DNA from: Anaerolineae bacterium
GTDB taxonomy: Bacteria > Chloroflexota > Anaerolineae > Aggregatilineales > Aggregatilineaceae
Direction of reading: 5' to 3'
Assembly (NCBI GenBank): GCA_018056405.1
Contig: JAGPFT010000114.1
Span: 1-7,976, forward strand
DNA: 7,976 nucleotides
The notes beneath the pieces are model-generated. The model worked only from the letters and a program-made list of their open reading frames with translations, did no database searches and had not been told where the DNA came from. Made by a program: the position numbers and the translations under genes. Within the stretch, counting starts at the first letter, position 1. Each line of letters starts with the position of its first letter. Below, piece by piece: positions 1 through 4,571 of the stretch.

Positions 1-91
1 GGGGAAGGGGGTGGGGGATGGGGGCAATTCGAGCGTCCGGCCCTACAAGTTGGTTCGTAGACCTGTCCTCAACCGGGCAGCGCACGCCGCG

Positions 92-121
92 ATTATAGTG
101 CGTTTGGGGCGGGAGGGTCGA
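92..121 (-). promoter_or_regulatory. Possible leftward promoter
   Basis: On the minus strand a perfect TATAAT (bases 92-97) lies 18 bases downstream of TCGACC (bases 116-121), which matches four of six bases of TTGACA. It sits in the unique stretch between the window start and the first repeat. If real, it would drive a gene to the left of the window. No start codon or gene on that side is visible, so this is only a candidate. Confidence 0.25.
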
Positions 122-158
122 GAATCAAGAACCGGCGGGTGCGTTGAAGGGGGCGTTG

Positions 159-200
159 ACCTCACCCCCTGGCCGGGCGGGGCGAGGCTGGGGGTGAGGT
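159..200. repeat. Palindromic module A, short copy (A1)
   Basis: The element begins ACCTCACCCC and ends with its complement GGGGTGAGGT, with only about 20 bases between. The full-length copies at 563-656, 1371-1462 and 3449-3542 are 92-94 bp, so this looks like an internally deleted version. It is followed directly by module D, as at 656. Confidence 0.75.
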
Positions 201-240
201 TGATCGGTCGCCCTCTCAATGCGTCTCACACTGCTACCCG
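201..240 (+). repeat. Repeat module D, copy 1
   Basis: This segment follows the right end of module A and contains GGTCGCCCTCTCAATGC. The same segment follows module A at 657-698 and appears reverse-complemented at 3411-3448. It is not palindromic itself and seems to be a fixed companion of module A. Copies differ by scattered substitutions and, at 3411-3448, a small deletion. Confidence 0.7.
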
Positions 241-250
241 CCCCTACAGG

Positions 251-363
251 CCTCTCCCCCTCAATCCCCCTCTCCAGCCGAGCTAGAGAGGGGGACTTGG
301 CTCGCTGGCACGGCGCTTTCCCCCTCCCTGGCTCTGCCGGGGAGGGAGCCAGGGGGAGGGGCC
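251..363 (+). repeat. Repeat module B, copy 1
   Basis: Module B has two GC-rich imperfect hairpins. The first half contains CCCCCTCTCCAGC, AGCTAGAGAGGGGG and then ACTTGG. After about 20 variable bases, the second half runs from CCCCCTCCCTGGCTCTGCC through a G-rich strand to CCAGGGGGAGGGGCC. Full copies lie at 433-546 and, reversed, at 3287-3400 and 3559-3671. A truncated reversed copy is at 3738-3798. Confidence 0.85.
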
Positions 364-376
364 TCCCGCCGCACTA

Positions 377-410
377 AGACTTCCGAAGTTTTCAGAAACT
401 TCGGAAGTCT
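377..410. repeat. Hairpin C, perfect 15-bp stem
   Basis: The sequence AGACTTCCGAAGTTT is followed by a four-base loop (TCAG) and its exact complement. A second copy with the same arms and a three-base loop lies at 3692-3724, and a shortened 15-bp form at 3260-3274. No T-tract follows, so it is not a canonical Rho-independent terminator. It resembles REP-type intergenic palindromes. Confidence 0.85.
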
Positions 411-432
411 GATCGCCGAGCGCCCCTACAGG

Positions 433-546
433 CCTCTCCCCCTCAATCCCCCTCTCCAGCCGAGCTAGAGAGGGGGACTTGGGTCGCCGGAGGGGACGTT
501 TTCCCCCTCTCTGGCTCTGCCGGGGAGGGGGCCAGGGGGAGGGGCC
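433..546 (+). repeat. Repeat module B, copy 2
   Basis: This is a second full copy of module B in the same orientation as 251-363. The first half is nearly identical; the variable spacer after ACTTGG differs. Both direct copies are preceded by CCCCTACAGG, suggesting a larger duplicated unit. Confidence 0.85.
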
Positions 547-656
547 TTCCGCCGAAATACAGACCTCACCCCCGCTCGGCGCTGACGCGCCTCGCCACCC
601 CCTCTCCACGTTGGAGAGGGGGAAAGGCCGAGCGCCGCGAGGCCAGGGGGTGAGGT
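547..656 (+). repeat. Modules E and A, full palindromic element (A2)
   Basis: Module E (GCCGAAATACAG) leads into a 94-bp imperfect palindrome at 563-656 with ends ACCTCACCCC and GGGGTGAGGT. At its centre is a stem CCCCCTCTCCA/TGGAGAGGGGG closed by the triloop CGT. Copies at 1371-1462 and 3449-3542 keep the 11-bp central stem exactly while the triloop changes (ACG, ATG). This is consistent with selection for, or recent spread of, the folded form. Confidence 0.85.
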
Positions 657-698
657 TGATCGGTCGCCCTCTCAATGCTTCTCATGCTGCTGTCCGCC
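657..698 (+). repeat. Repeat module D, copy 2
   Basis: A second copy of the companion segment downstream of module A, matching 201-240 and, in reverse, 3411-3448. It ends at TGTCCGCC, where collinearity with the right inverted arm stops. Confidence 0.7.
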
Positions 699-718
699 TC
701 CGAACCGTTTGTAGGGGC

Positions 719-772
719 CTTCCGCCGAAATACAGACCTCACCCCCGTTCGGCGCTGGCGCGCTTCGCCGCC
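719..772 (+). repeat. Module E plus left half of module A (A3)
   Basis: GCCGAAATACAG and the left half of module A (from ACCTCACCCCC at 736) are repeated from 550-600. The right half of the palindrome is absent; after about 772 the sequence changes to an unrelated G/C-rich segment. This is a truncated element. Confidence 0.7.
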
Positions 773-890
773 CCGCACTACACTTTTCTCCCTTCTCCCT
801 CGTGGGGGAAGGGTCGGGGATGGGAGGGGGGGGACAGGCACGGCCCAAGATGTGGGTCATGTAGAGCTTCCCCGCCGGGCGCAAACCGAC

Positions 891-896
891 TACAAT
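891..896 (+). promoter_or_regulatory. Probable -10 box of the STAS gene
   Basis: TACAAT (five of six bases of TATAAT) lies about 54 bases before the STAS start codon in the first non-repetitive sequence after the repeat block. The -35 region is poor: TTCCCC-like at best, around 868-873. The start of transcription would fall near 903, leaving a leader of about 47 bases with the AGGAG site at 938-942. Confidence 0.4.
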
Positions 897-937
897 GAGG
901 GTGAGCCTGGCACCTCTGCCCGCAAAGGGATTCTTTC

Positions 938-942
938 AGGAG
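938..942 (+). promoter_or_regulatory. Ribosome binding site of the STAS gene
   Basis: AGGAG stands seven bases before the ATG at 950, an ideal spacing. It fixes the start of the STAS gene. Confidence 0.8.
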
Positions 943-949
943 ACTGGCC

Positions 950-1282
950 ATGAACATCACGGAGCGCGAACAGGATGGCGTCACCATTTTTGCTCTGGAA
1001 GGCCGCGTGGATAGCGAAGGGGCGCTGGACCTCGACCTCGCCTTGCAGACCGCTGTCTCTGAAGGCAAGCACAAGCTCGTCTTGGAGATGGATCAGGTGC
1101 GCTATATCAACAGCGCCGGGCTGCGCACGCTGGCCGACATTCTGACCCAGGTGCGCGCCAGCCAGGGCGACCTCAAGCTGGTCAATCTGAGCCAGAGAGT
1201 GGCGCGCGTGTTTCAGATCATTGGCTTCGACCGGTTTTTCTCTATTTATGCGACGGTAGACGAGGCGCTCGCCAGCTTCTAG
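950..1282 (+). CDS. STAS-domain anti-sigma factor antagonist (SpoIIAA/RsbV-like)
   Basis: This 110-residue protein is a single STAS domain, the usual length for SpoIIAA/RsbV-type antagonists. Such proteins are cytoplasmic switches: unphosphorylated, they bind an RsbW-type kinase and free its partner; phosphorylated, they let go. The diagnostic motif is YINSAGLRTL at residues 52-61, matching the family's (D/I)SSAGL pattern, so Ser55 is the predicted phosphorylation site. The start MNITEREQDGVTIFALEGRVD is typical of the first strands, and the C-terminal VFQIIGFDRFFSIYATVDEAL is typical of the last helix and strand. The start is supported by AGGAG seven bases upstream. The natural partner is the kinase/phosphatase fusion encoded from 1530, but an intrinsic terminator at 1309-1339 separates the two genes. 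Family assignment is firm; the target pathway is unknown because no sigma factor is in the window. Confidence 0.93.
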   Translation: MNITEREQDGVTIFALEGRVDSEGALDLDLALQTAVSEGKHKLVLEMDQVRYINSAGLRTLADILTQVRASQGDLKLVNLSQRVARVFQIIGFDRFFSIYATVDEALASF

Positions 1283-1308
1283 CCGCGCGCGGCGAGCGCC
1301 TGGTAGAG

Positions 1309-1339
1309 CAGTCCCCGGCATGGAGGGGGCTGTTTTTTT
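1309..1339 (+). terminator. Rho-independent terminator after the STAS gene
   Basis: An 8-bp stem, CAGTCCCC (1309-1316) pairing with GGGGGCTG (1325-1332) with one G-U pair, encloses an eight-base loop and is followed by seven T (1333-1339). It lies 27 bases after the STAS stop codon. It should end or attenuate transcription before the phosphatase gene. The ATG at 1320 falls in its loop and is not a sensible start for the downstream protein. Confidence 0.85.
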
Positions 1340-1351
1340 GAGCGGGGCCGC

Positions 1352-1479
1352 CAGGGCACAGCAGGGTTTTACCTCACCCCCAGCCTCGCTGCGCTCGGCC
1401 TGCCCCCTCTCCAACGTGGAGAGGGGGCGGCGAGGTGCATTAGCGCCGAGCGGAGGTGAGGTAAATCAGGGCACAGCAG
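1352..1479. mobile_element. MITE-like palindromic element (A4) with 13-bp direct-repeat flanks
   Basis: CAGGGCACAGCAG occurs exactly at 1352-1364 and again at 1467-1479. Between them (1365-1466) lies a full copy of palindromic module A with inverted ends TTTACCTCAC at 1368-1377 and GTGAGGTAAA at 1456-1465. Its central stem CCCCCTCTCCA/TGGAGAGGGGG has the triloop ACG. The layout matches a small non-autonomous element that duplicated its target on insertion. It encodes nothing recognisable. Its orientation matches copy 3449-3542 and is opposite to 563-656. A 13-bp duplication is long for many transposases, so another mechanism such as slippage is possible. Confidence 0.7.
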
Positions 1480-1529
1480 CGCAACGCCCCGGCGAGAAGG
1501 CCCCACCAGATGATACGAGGCGCTACCCC

Positions 1530-3236
1530 ATGACCTTCCTCGGTGAGCTTCGCGTCCAGGCCCGGCAAGAGAACCTGCGCCTCATCGCGCACTTCGTGCA
1601 AGGCATCGGGCAGCGCCTCGCGCTGTCCGACAGGGCGCTTTTTGATCTGGATCTGGCCATCGAAGAGGCCGCGACCAACATCATCCGCCACGCCTATCCA
1701 GGCGAGCGCAAAGGGCATCTGCTGATCTCGGCCAGCGAAACGGGCGATTTTGTCCAGGTCACGCTGACCGATTGGGGCGTCCCGCTGGACCCCTCCAAAG
1801 TCAAGCCATTTGACATCAACGCGCCAATAGAAGCGCGCATCAAGGGGGGTATGGGCCTGCACTTCATCCACGCGCTGATGGACTCCGTAGAGCGCACCAC
1901 CAGCACCGAACTGGGCCAGCCCAACACGCTCAAGCTGGTCAAGCTGATCGAGCGGGCCGGAGCCGGCGGATCGGCGATGAGTCCCGTGCAAGAACTGAAC
2001 GCCATGCGCTCGGTCAGCGAGGTGATGACCTCTAATATCAAGCTCGACGACCTGCTCAACCTGATCCTCAACAAGCTGGTGACGACCATCAACGCCGAGC
2101 GCGGCACGCTCTACCTGGTGGACGAGGAGCGCGGCGAATTGTGGTCGCGCGTGTTGCTCCAGGATACCGGCTCGCTGTCCGAAATTCGCCTCAAGATGGG
2201 GGAAGGGATCGCCGGGCACGTCGCGGCGACCGGCGCGGTGCTCAACATCCCCGACGCCTACGCCGACCCGCGCTTCAATCCGCAGTTCGATAAGATTTCC
2301 GGCTTCCAGACGCGCACGATCCTCACCGCGCCGATGCTCAATCCCCAGCAGAAGGTGATCGGCGTGGTGCAGCTTCTGAACAAGAAAGAGGGCGTGTTCA
2401 CCTTCCGCGACGAGCGTCTGCTGACGGCGATGGCTGCCCAGGCGGCGATCAGCATCGAGAATGCGCGGCTCTACCAGCAAGAGATTCGGCAGCAGCTCAT
2501 CAACCGCGAGCTGGAGACGGCCCACTCCATCCAGGCGAGTTTCCTGCCCGATCGCATCCCTGCGCTGGCCGGGTGGGATATTGGGGCGCTGTGGTGCCCC
2601 ATCCGCAGCGTGGCCGGCGACTTCTACGACTTCCACGCGCTGGCCGACGGGCGGCTGGGGATGGTCATCGCCGATGTCTCCGGCAAGGGCATCCCGGCGG
2701 CGCTGTTCATGGCGCTCAGCGTGACTGTGCTGCGCTATGGCATGAGTATCGCCCTGCCGCCTGACGAAGTGCTGCGTCACGCTAACGAGATGATCATCTC
2801 CGAGCAACGCTCGCGCATGTTCGCCACCACGTTTGTCGGCTACCTGGCCCCGGCCAGCGGCGAGATGCTGTTCGCCTGCGGGGGGCACAACCCGGCGCTG
2901 TGGTACCACGCCGCGACCGGCGCGGTGGATTACGTCACGGCGCAGGGCGTGGCCATCGGCATCTTCAAAGAGGCTGAATTCATCCCCGACCGGCTGCGTC
3001 TGGAGCCGGGCGACATCTTTGTGCTGTATACCGATGGCATCACCGAAGTGCTCAACAGCGAAGAAGAGGAGTTCGGCGAAGACCGGCTGGAGGCGCTCGT
3101 CCGCCAGCATACCGCGCTGCCCGCGCAGGAACTAGCCGACCGGATTCTGGAGACGATTAACGACTTCGCCGCCGAGCAGGAGCTTTCCGATGATGCCACG
3201 CTGGTCATCGTCAAGCGGACGGGGAGCGCTCGGTAG
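1530..3236 (+). CDS. HATPase kinase-GAF-SpoIIE/PP2C phosphatase fusion protein
   Basis: The 568-residue cytoplasmic protein has three domains. Residues 1-135 form an RsbW/SpoIIAB-like HATPase with N-box EEAATNIIRHAY (45-56, Asn50), a D-x-G box (DWG, 81-83) and the lid glycines GGMGL (106-110). Residues about 165-310 form a GAF domain, the likely sensor. From residue 327 (ELETAHSIQASFLP) a SpoIIE-type PP2C phosphatase runs to the end, with GDFYDF (363-368), ADVSGKG (381-387), YTDG (500-503) and SDDATL (553-558); the expected metal-binding aspartates 364, 382, 502 and 555 are all present. Both kinase and phosphatase therefore look competent, and the obvious substrate is the STAS protein encoded upstream. 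I chose ATG 1530, where homology begins and ACGAGG lies nine bases upstream. A longer frame from 1320 would start in a terminator loop and translate a repeat. I see no clear promoter between the terminator and 1530. Confidence 0.9.
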   Translation: MTFLGELRVQARQENLRLIAHFVQGIGQRLALSDRALFDLDLAIEEAATNIIRHAYPGERKGHLLISASETGDFVQVTLTDWGVPLDPSKVKPFDINAPIEARIKGGMGLHFIHALMDSVERTTSTELGQPNTLKLVKLIERAGAGGSAMSPVQELNAMRSVSEVMTSNIKLDDLLNLILNKLVTTINAERGTLYLVDEERGELWSRVLLQDTGSLSEIRLKMGEGIAGHVAATGAVLNIPDAYADPRFNPQFDKISGFQTRTILTAPMLNPQQKVIGVVQLLNKKEGVFTFRDERLLTAMAAQAAISIENARLYQQEIRQQLINRELETAHSIQASFLPDRIPALAGWDIGALWCPIRSVAGDFYDFHALADGRLGMVIADVSGKGIPAALFMALSVTVLRYGMSIALPPDEVLRHANEMIISEQRSRMFATTFVGYLAPASGEMLFACGGHNPALWYHAATGAVDYVTAQGVAIGIFKEAEFIPDRLRLEPGDIFVLYTDGITEVLNSEEEEFGEDRLEALVRQHTALPAQELADRILETINDFAAEQELSDDATLVIVKRTGSAR

Positions 3237-3259
3237 GTGGTTCGCGGCGCTCGGCGATC

Positions 3260-3274
3260 AGACTTCGGAAGTCT
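3260..3274. repeat. Hairpin C, shortened copy (C2)
   Basis: AGACTTCGGAAGTCT is a 7-bp inverted repeat around one base. It looks like the long hairpins at 377-410 and 3692-3724 with the central part deleted, and shares their flank GGCGATC. It lies 24 bases after the phosphatase stop codon. Confidence 0.65.
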
Positions 3275-3286
3275 GGTGCGGCGGAA

Positions 3287-3400
3287 GGCCCCTCCCCCTG
3301 GCCCCCTCCCCGGCAGAGCCAGGGAGGGGGAAAGCGCCATGTGCGGCGAACCAAGTCCCCCTCTCTAGCTCGGCTGGAGAGGGGGATTGAGGGGGAGAGG
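3287..3400 (-). repeat. Repeat module B, reversed copy (B3)
   Basis: This is a full copy of module B on the minus strand, closely matching 251-363 and 433-546, including GGCTCTGCC and AGCCGAGCTAGAGAGGGGG. The variable spacer differs from the other copies. Confidence 0.85.
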
Positions 3401-3448
3401 CCTGTAGGGGCGGACGGCAGCGTGAGAAGCATTGAGAGGGCGACCGCA

Positions 3449-3542
3449 ACCTCACCCCCTGGCCTCGCGGCGCTCGGCCTTTCCCCCTCTCCAATGTGGA
3501 GAGGGGGCGGCGAGGCGCGCCAGCGCCGAGCGGGGGTGAGGT
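3449..3542. repeat. Palindromic module A, full copy (A5)
   Basis: A 94-bp imperfect palindrome with ends ACCTCACCCC and GGGGTGAGGT and central stem CCCCCTCTCCA/TGGAGAGGGGG closed by triloop ATG. It is the counterpart of 563-656 in the opposite orientation and lies in the same orientation as the isolated copy at 1371-1462. Confidence 0.85.
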
Positions 3543-3558
3543 CTGTATTTCGGCGGAA

Positions 3559-3671
3559 GGCCCCTCCCCCTGGCCCCCTCCCCGGCAAAGCCAGGGAGGG
3601 GGAAAGCGCCGTGCCAGCGATCCAAGTCCCCCTCTCTAGCTCGGCTGGAGAGGGGGATTGAGGGGGAGAGG
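3559..3671 (-). repeat. Repeat module B, reversed copy (B4)
   Basis: Full minus-strand copy of module B. It shares the spacer-side bases CGCTGGCACGGCGC with copy 1 at 251-363, although its position in the inverted arm corresponds to copy 2 at 433-546. This indicates shuffling or conversion among copies. Confidence 0.85.
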
Positions 3672-3691
3672 CCTAGGGGCGCTCGGCGATC

Positions 3692-3724
3692 AGACTTCCG
3701 AAGTTTCCAAAACTTCGGAAGTCT
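3692..3724. repeat. Hairpin C, perfect 15-bp stem (C3)
   Basis: AGACTTCCGAAGTTT and its exact complement enclose a three-base loop (CCA). The stem is identical to 377-410 while the loop differs in sequence and length. Confidence 0.85.
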
Positions 3725-3737
3725 TAGTGCGGCAGAA

Positions 3738-3798
3738 GGCCCCTCCCCCTGGCCCCCTCCCCGGCAAAGCCAGAGAGGGGGATTGAGAGGGTGAGGCC
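3738..3798 (-). repeat. Truncated module B, reversed (B5)
   Basis: The first part matches module B up to GGCAAAGCCAGAGAGGGG, then jumps to the GATTGAGAGGG end of the module. About 50 internal bases are missing, probably by recombination between its G-rich strands. It is the last repeat before the MarR promoter. Confidence 0.75.
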
Positions 3799-3817
3799 CA
3801 ATCCTCCCTTTTCCCCG

Positions 3818-3846
3818 TTGACAAAACTAATTCGACGGCGCATAAT
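3818..3846 (+). promoter_or_regulatory. Sigma70-type promoter of the MarR-exporter operon
   Basis: A perfect TTGACA (3818-3823), a 17-base spacer and CATAAT (3841-3846, five of six bases of the consensus) make the best promoter in the window. Transcription should start near 3853. It lies just after the repeat block in AT-richer sequence and points into the MarR gene. The exporter genes follow with no visible terminator, so it probably serves all three. Confidence 0.8.
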
Positions 3847-3860
3847 TCTGCGCAGAACTA
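3843..3860. promoter_or_regulatory. Candidate MarR operator
   Basis: TAATTCTGCGCAGAACTA is an 18-bp palindrome with a single mismatched pair; its inner 12 bases (3846-3857) are a perfect palindrome. It overlaps the end of the -10 box and the expected transcription start. Dimeric MarR proteins commonly bind palindromes of about this size at such positions to repress their own operon. Binding is inferred. Confidence 0.55.
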
Positions 3861-3891
3861 CCTAAGCGTGAAAGCATGAAATGACCCGCCC

Positions 3892-4461
3892 ATGTGCCCT
3901 TGCCATCACCCGCATCCGCCCTTTGTTCCCCATGATTCACCCGTCGTGACCGGACTCTTCGGCACGTCCAACCTCGAGGGGATGGAAGCCCTCTATCGCC
4001 TGAAGCGAGTCAGCCACCTGATCGGGCTGCTGATCGCCGCTCAGCACCGCGAAGACGCGCTCTCTCATGCCCGGATGCGCCTGCTCACCCACCTGGTGAT
4101 GGGCAAGCTGCAAGGCAATGACTCCGGCCTGCTGCCCAGCGAACTGAGCCGCTTTCTGGGCATCAGCCGCAACACGGTGAGCACCCTGCTCAACGGGCTG
4201 GAGACGCAGGGGCTGATCGAGCGCCACCTGCACCCCGACGACCGGCGGCAGTGGCTCGTCCGCGTGACGCCGGAGGGCGAAGCCCTCATCCGCGCGCGCG
4301 CGCCGGAGTTGGCCGCCTTCATCGGCAGCCTGTTCGACACGCTGACCGCCGAGGAGCAGCATACCTTGATGGCGCTGCTGGACAAGCTCTACGCGGAGTT
4401 GGTGCAGCAGGCCGAGGCGCTAGCCTCCCACAGAACGGCGCTCCCTGCTGAACGCCCCTGA
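3892..4461 (+). CDS. MarR-family transcriptional regulator
   Basis: MarR proteins are dimeric winged-helix DNA-binding proteins that usually repress drug-efflux or stress genes until a ligand binds. In this 189-residue product the winged helix-turn-helix spans roughly residues 77-129. It contains SELSRFLGISRNTVSTLLNG (83-102, with the recognition helix from about Ser92), GLIER (107-111), the wing motif DDRR (116-119) and LVRVTPEG (122-129). The flanking helices are where the dimer forms. The start is uncertain: the first 30 residues are Pro/His/Cys-rich and unlike the family. Met31 (ATG 3982, 159 residues) begins where homology seems to start, but its GAGGGG is directly adjacent to the codon. 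GTG 3946 is also possible. The gene follows a strong promoter with a palindrome over its start site and precedes two ABC exporter genes, so local repression of efflux is the likely job. Confidence 0.85.
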   Translation: MCPCHHPHPPFVPHDSPVVTGLFGTSNLEGMEALYRLKRVSHLIGLLIAAQHREDALSHARMRLLTHLVMGKLQGNDSGLLPSELSRFLGISRNTVSTLLNGLETQGLIERHLHPDDRRQWLVRVTPEGEALIRARAPELAAFIGSLFDTLTAEEQHTLMALLDKLYAELVQQAEALASHRTALPAERP

Positions 4462-4560
4462 CATCGCCGACCGGAAACCGATTCTCGCATGATCGAAAGG
4501 AAAGAGACTTGAGAGCGCAATTTGCCTCGCCACCAGGCGGGCAGCAGAAGATAGGCCGCG

Positions 4561-4565
4561 AGGGG
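4561..4565 (+). promoter_or_regulatory. Ribosome binding site for exporter subunit 1
   Basis: AGGGG lies six bases before the ATG at 4572 and supports that start. A competing site, AAGGA at 4497-4501, lies seven bases before a TTG at 4509 in the same frame, so the longer form cannot be excluded. Confidence 0.55.
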
Positions 4566-4571
4566 TTCGCC

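Larger units (their letters stand above)
361..698 (+). repeat. Left arm of a ~335-bp inverted repeat
   Basis: This composite segment (hairpin C, module B, module E, module A, module D in order) reads collinearly with the reverse complement of 3411-3740. Differences are scattered substitutions and a few short indels. The two arms face each other across about 2.7 kb containing the STAS and HATPase-GAF-phosphatase genes. Similarity continues outward on the left into module B (251-363) and on the right into the truncated module B (3738-3798). I aligned it by eye, so the exact identity is not stated. Confidence 0.85.
1..937. other. Gene-free repeat mosaic upstream of the STAS gene
   Basis: I see no credible gene in this stretch. 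Open frames run through it on both strands, but their translations are low-complexity (rich in Pro, Arg, Gly and Ser), overlap one another, and simply read through palindromic repeat modules that recur elsewhere in the window. From left to right it holds a G-rich start (1-25), unique sequence (26-158), short module A (159-200), module D (201-240), module B (251-363), hairpin C (377-410), module B (433-546), module E/A (547-656), module D (657-698), a second E plus half A (719-772), a different G/C-rich segment (782-836) resembling bases 1-25, and the STAS gene leader. That noncoding reading is inference from composition and repetition; a transcribed RNA is not excluded. Confidence 0.8.
3411..3740 (-). 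repeat. Right arm of the ~335-bp inverted repeat
   Basis: The reverse complement reads collinearly with 361-698: hairpin C, module B, module E, module A, module D. It includes module D (3411-3448), full module A at 3449-3542 with triloop ATG, module B at 3559-3671 and hairpin C at 3692-3724. Small differences include the shortened joint between hairpin C and module B and a base loss next to module A. The arms could pair or recombine to invert the signalling gene pair between them. Confidence 0.85.
3237..3800. other. Gene-free repeat block downstream of the phosphatase gene
   Basis: This stretch holds no credible gene; its open frames are translations of repeats. In order on the + strand it carries a short hairpin C (3260-3274), reversed module B (3287-3400), reversed D (3411-3448), module A (3449-3542), reversed E (3543-3558), reversed B (3559-3671), hairpin C (3692-3724) and a truncated reversed B (3738-3798). 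Read on the minus strand, B-C-B-E-A-D occurs in the same order as on the + strand at 251-698. No T-tract terminator is visible after the phosphatase gene; the hairpins may still stop or stabilise transcripts. Confidence 0.8.

Noticed and set aside
159..698. CRISPR array
   Set aside because: Repeats are palindromic, unequal in length and immediately adjoining, with no regular unique spacers and no cas genes nearby.
782..836. Possible terminator or small RNA in the G/C-rich segment before the STAS gene
   Set aside because: Only short imperfect complementarity is present and no T-tract follows; it looks like another repeat fragment related to bases 1-25.
479..898. Open frames through the left repeat block
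   Set aside because: They overlap each other on both strands, translate palindromic repeats, and lack ribosome binding sites or any conserved domain.
1440..3110. Long open frame on the minus strand opposite the phosphatase gene
   Set aside because: It is the antisense shadow of a clear GC-rich gene. Its translation is rich in Arg, Gly, His and Gln, with no recognisable domain, and the + strand frame has all catalytic motifs.
3190..3661. Open frames through the right repeat block
   Set aside because: They begin inside the phosphatase gene or within repeats and encode low-complexity Pro/Arg/Gly peptides also produced by the left block in reverse.
3982..3984. ATG as the definite MarR start
   Set aside because: Homology favours it, but the GAGGGG touches the codon with no spacer, so I kept the longer frame and recorded the doubt.
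4489..4512. Seven-codon leader ORF (MIERKET) whose stop overlaps the TTG at 4509
   Set aside because: It is short enough to occur by chance, has no clear ribosome site of its own, and the ATG at 4572 offers a better start for the exporter.
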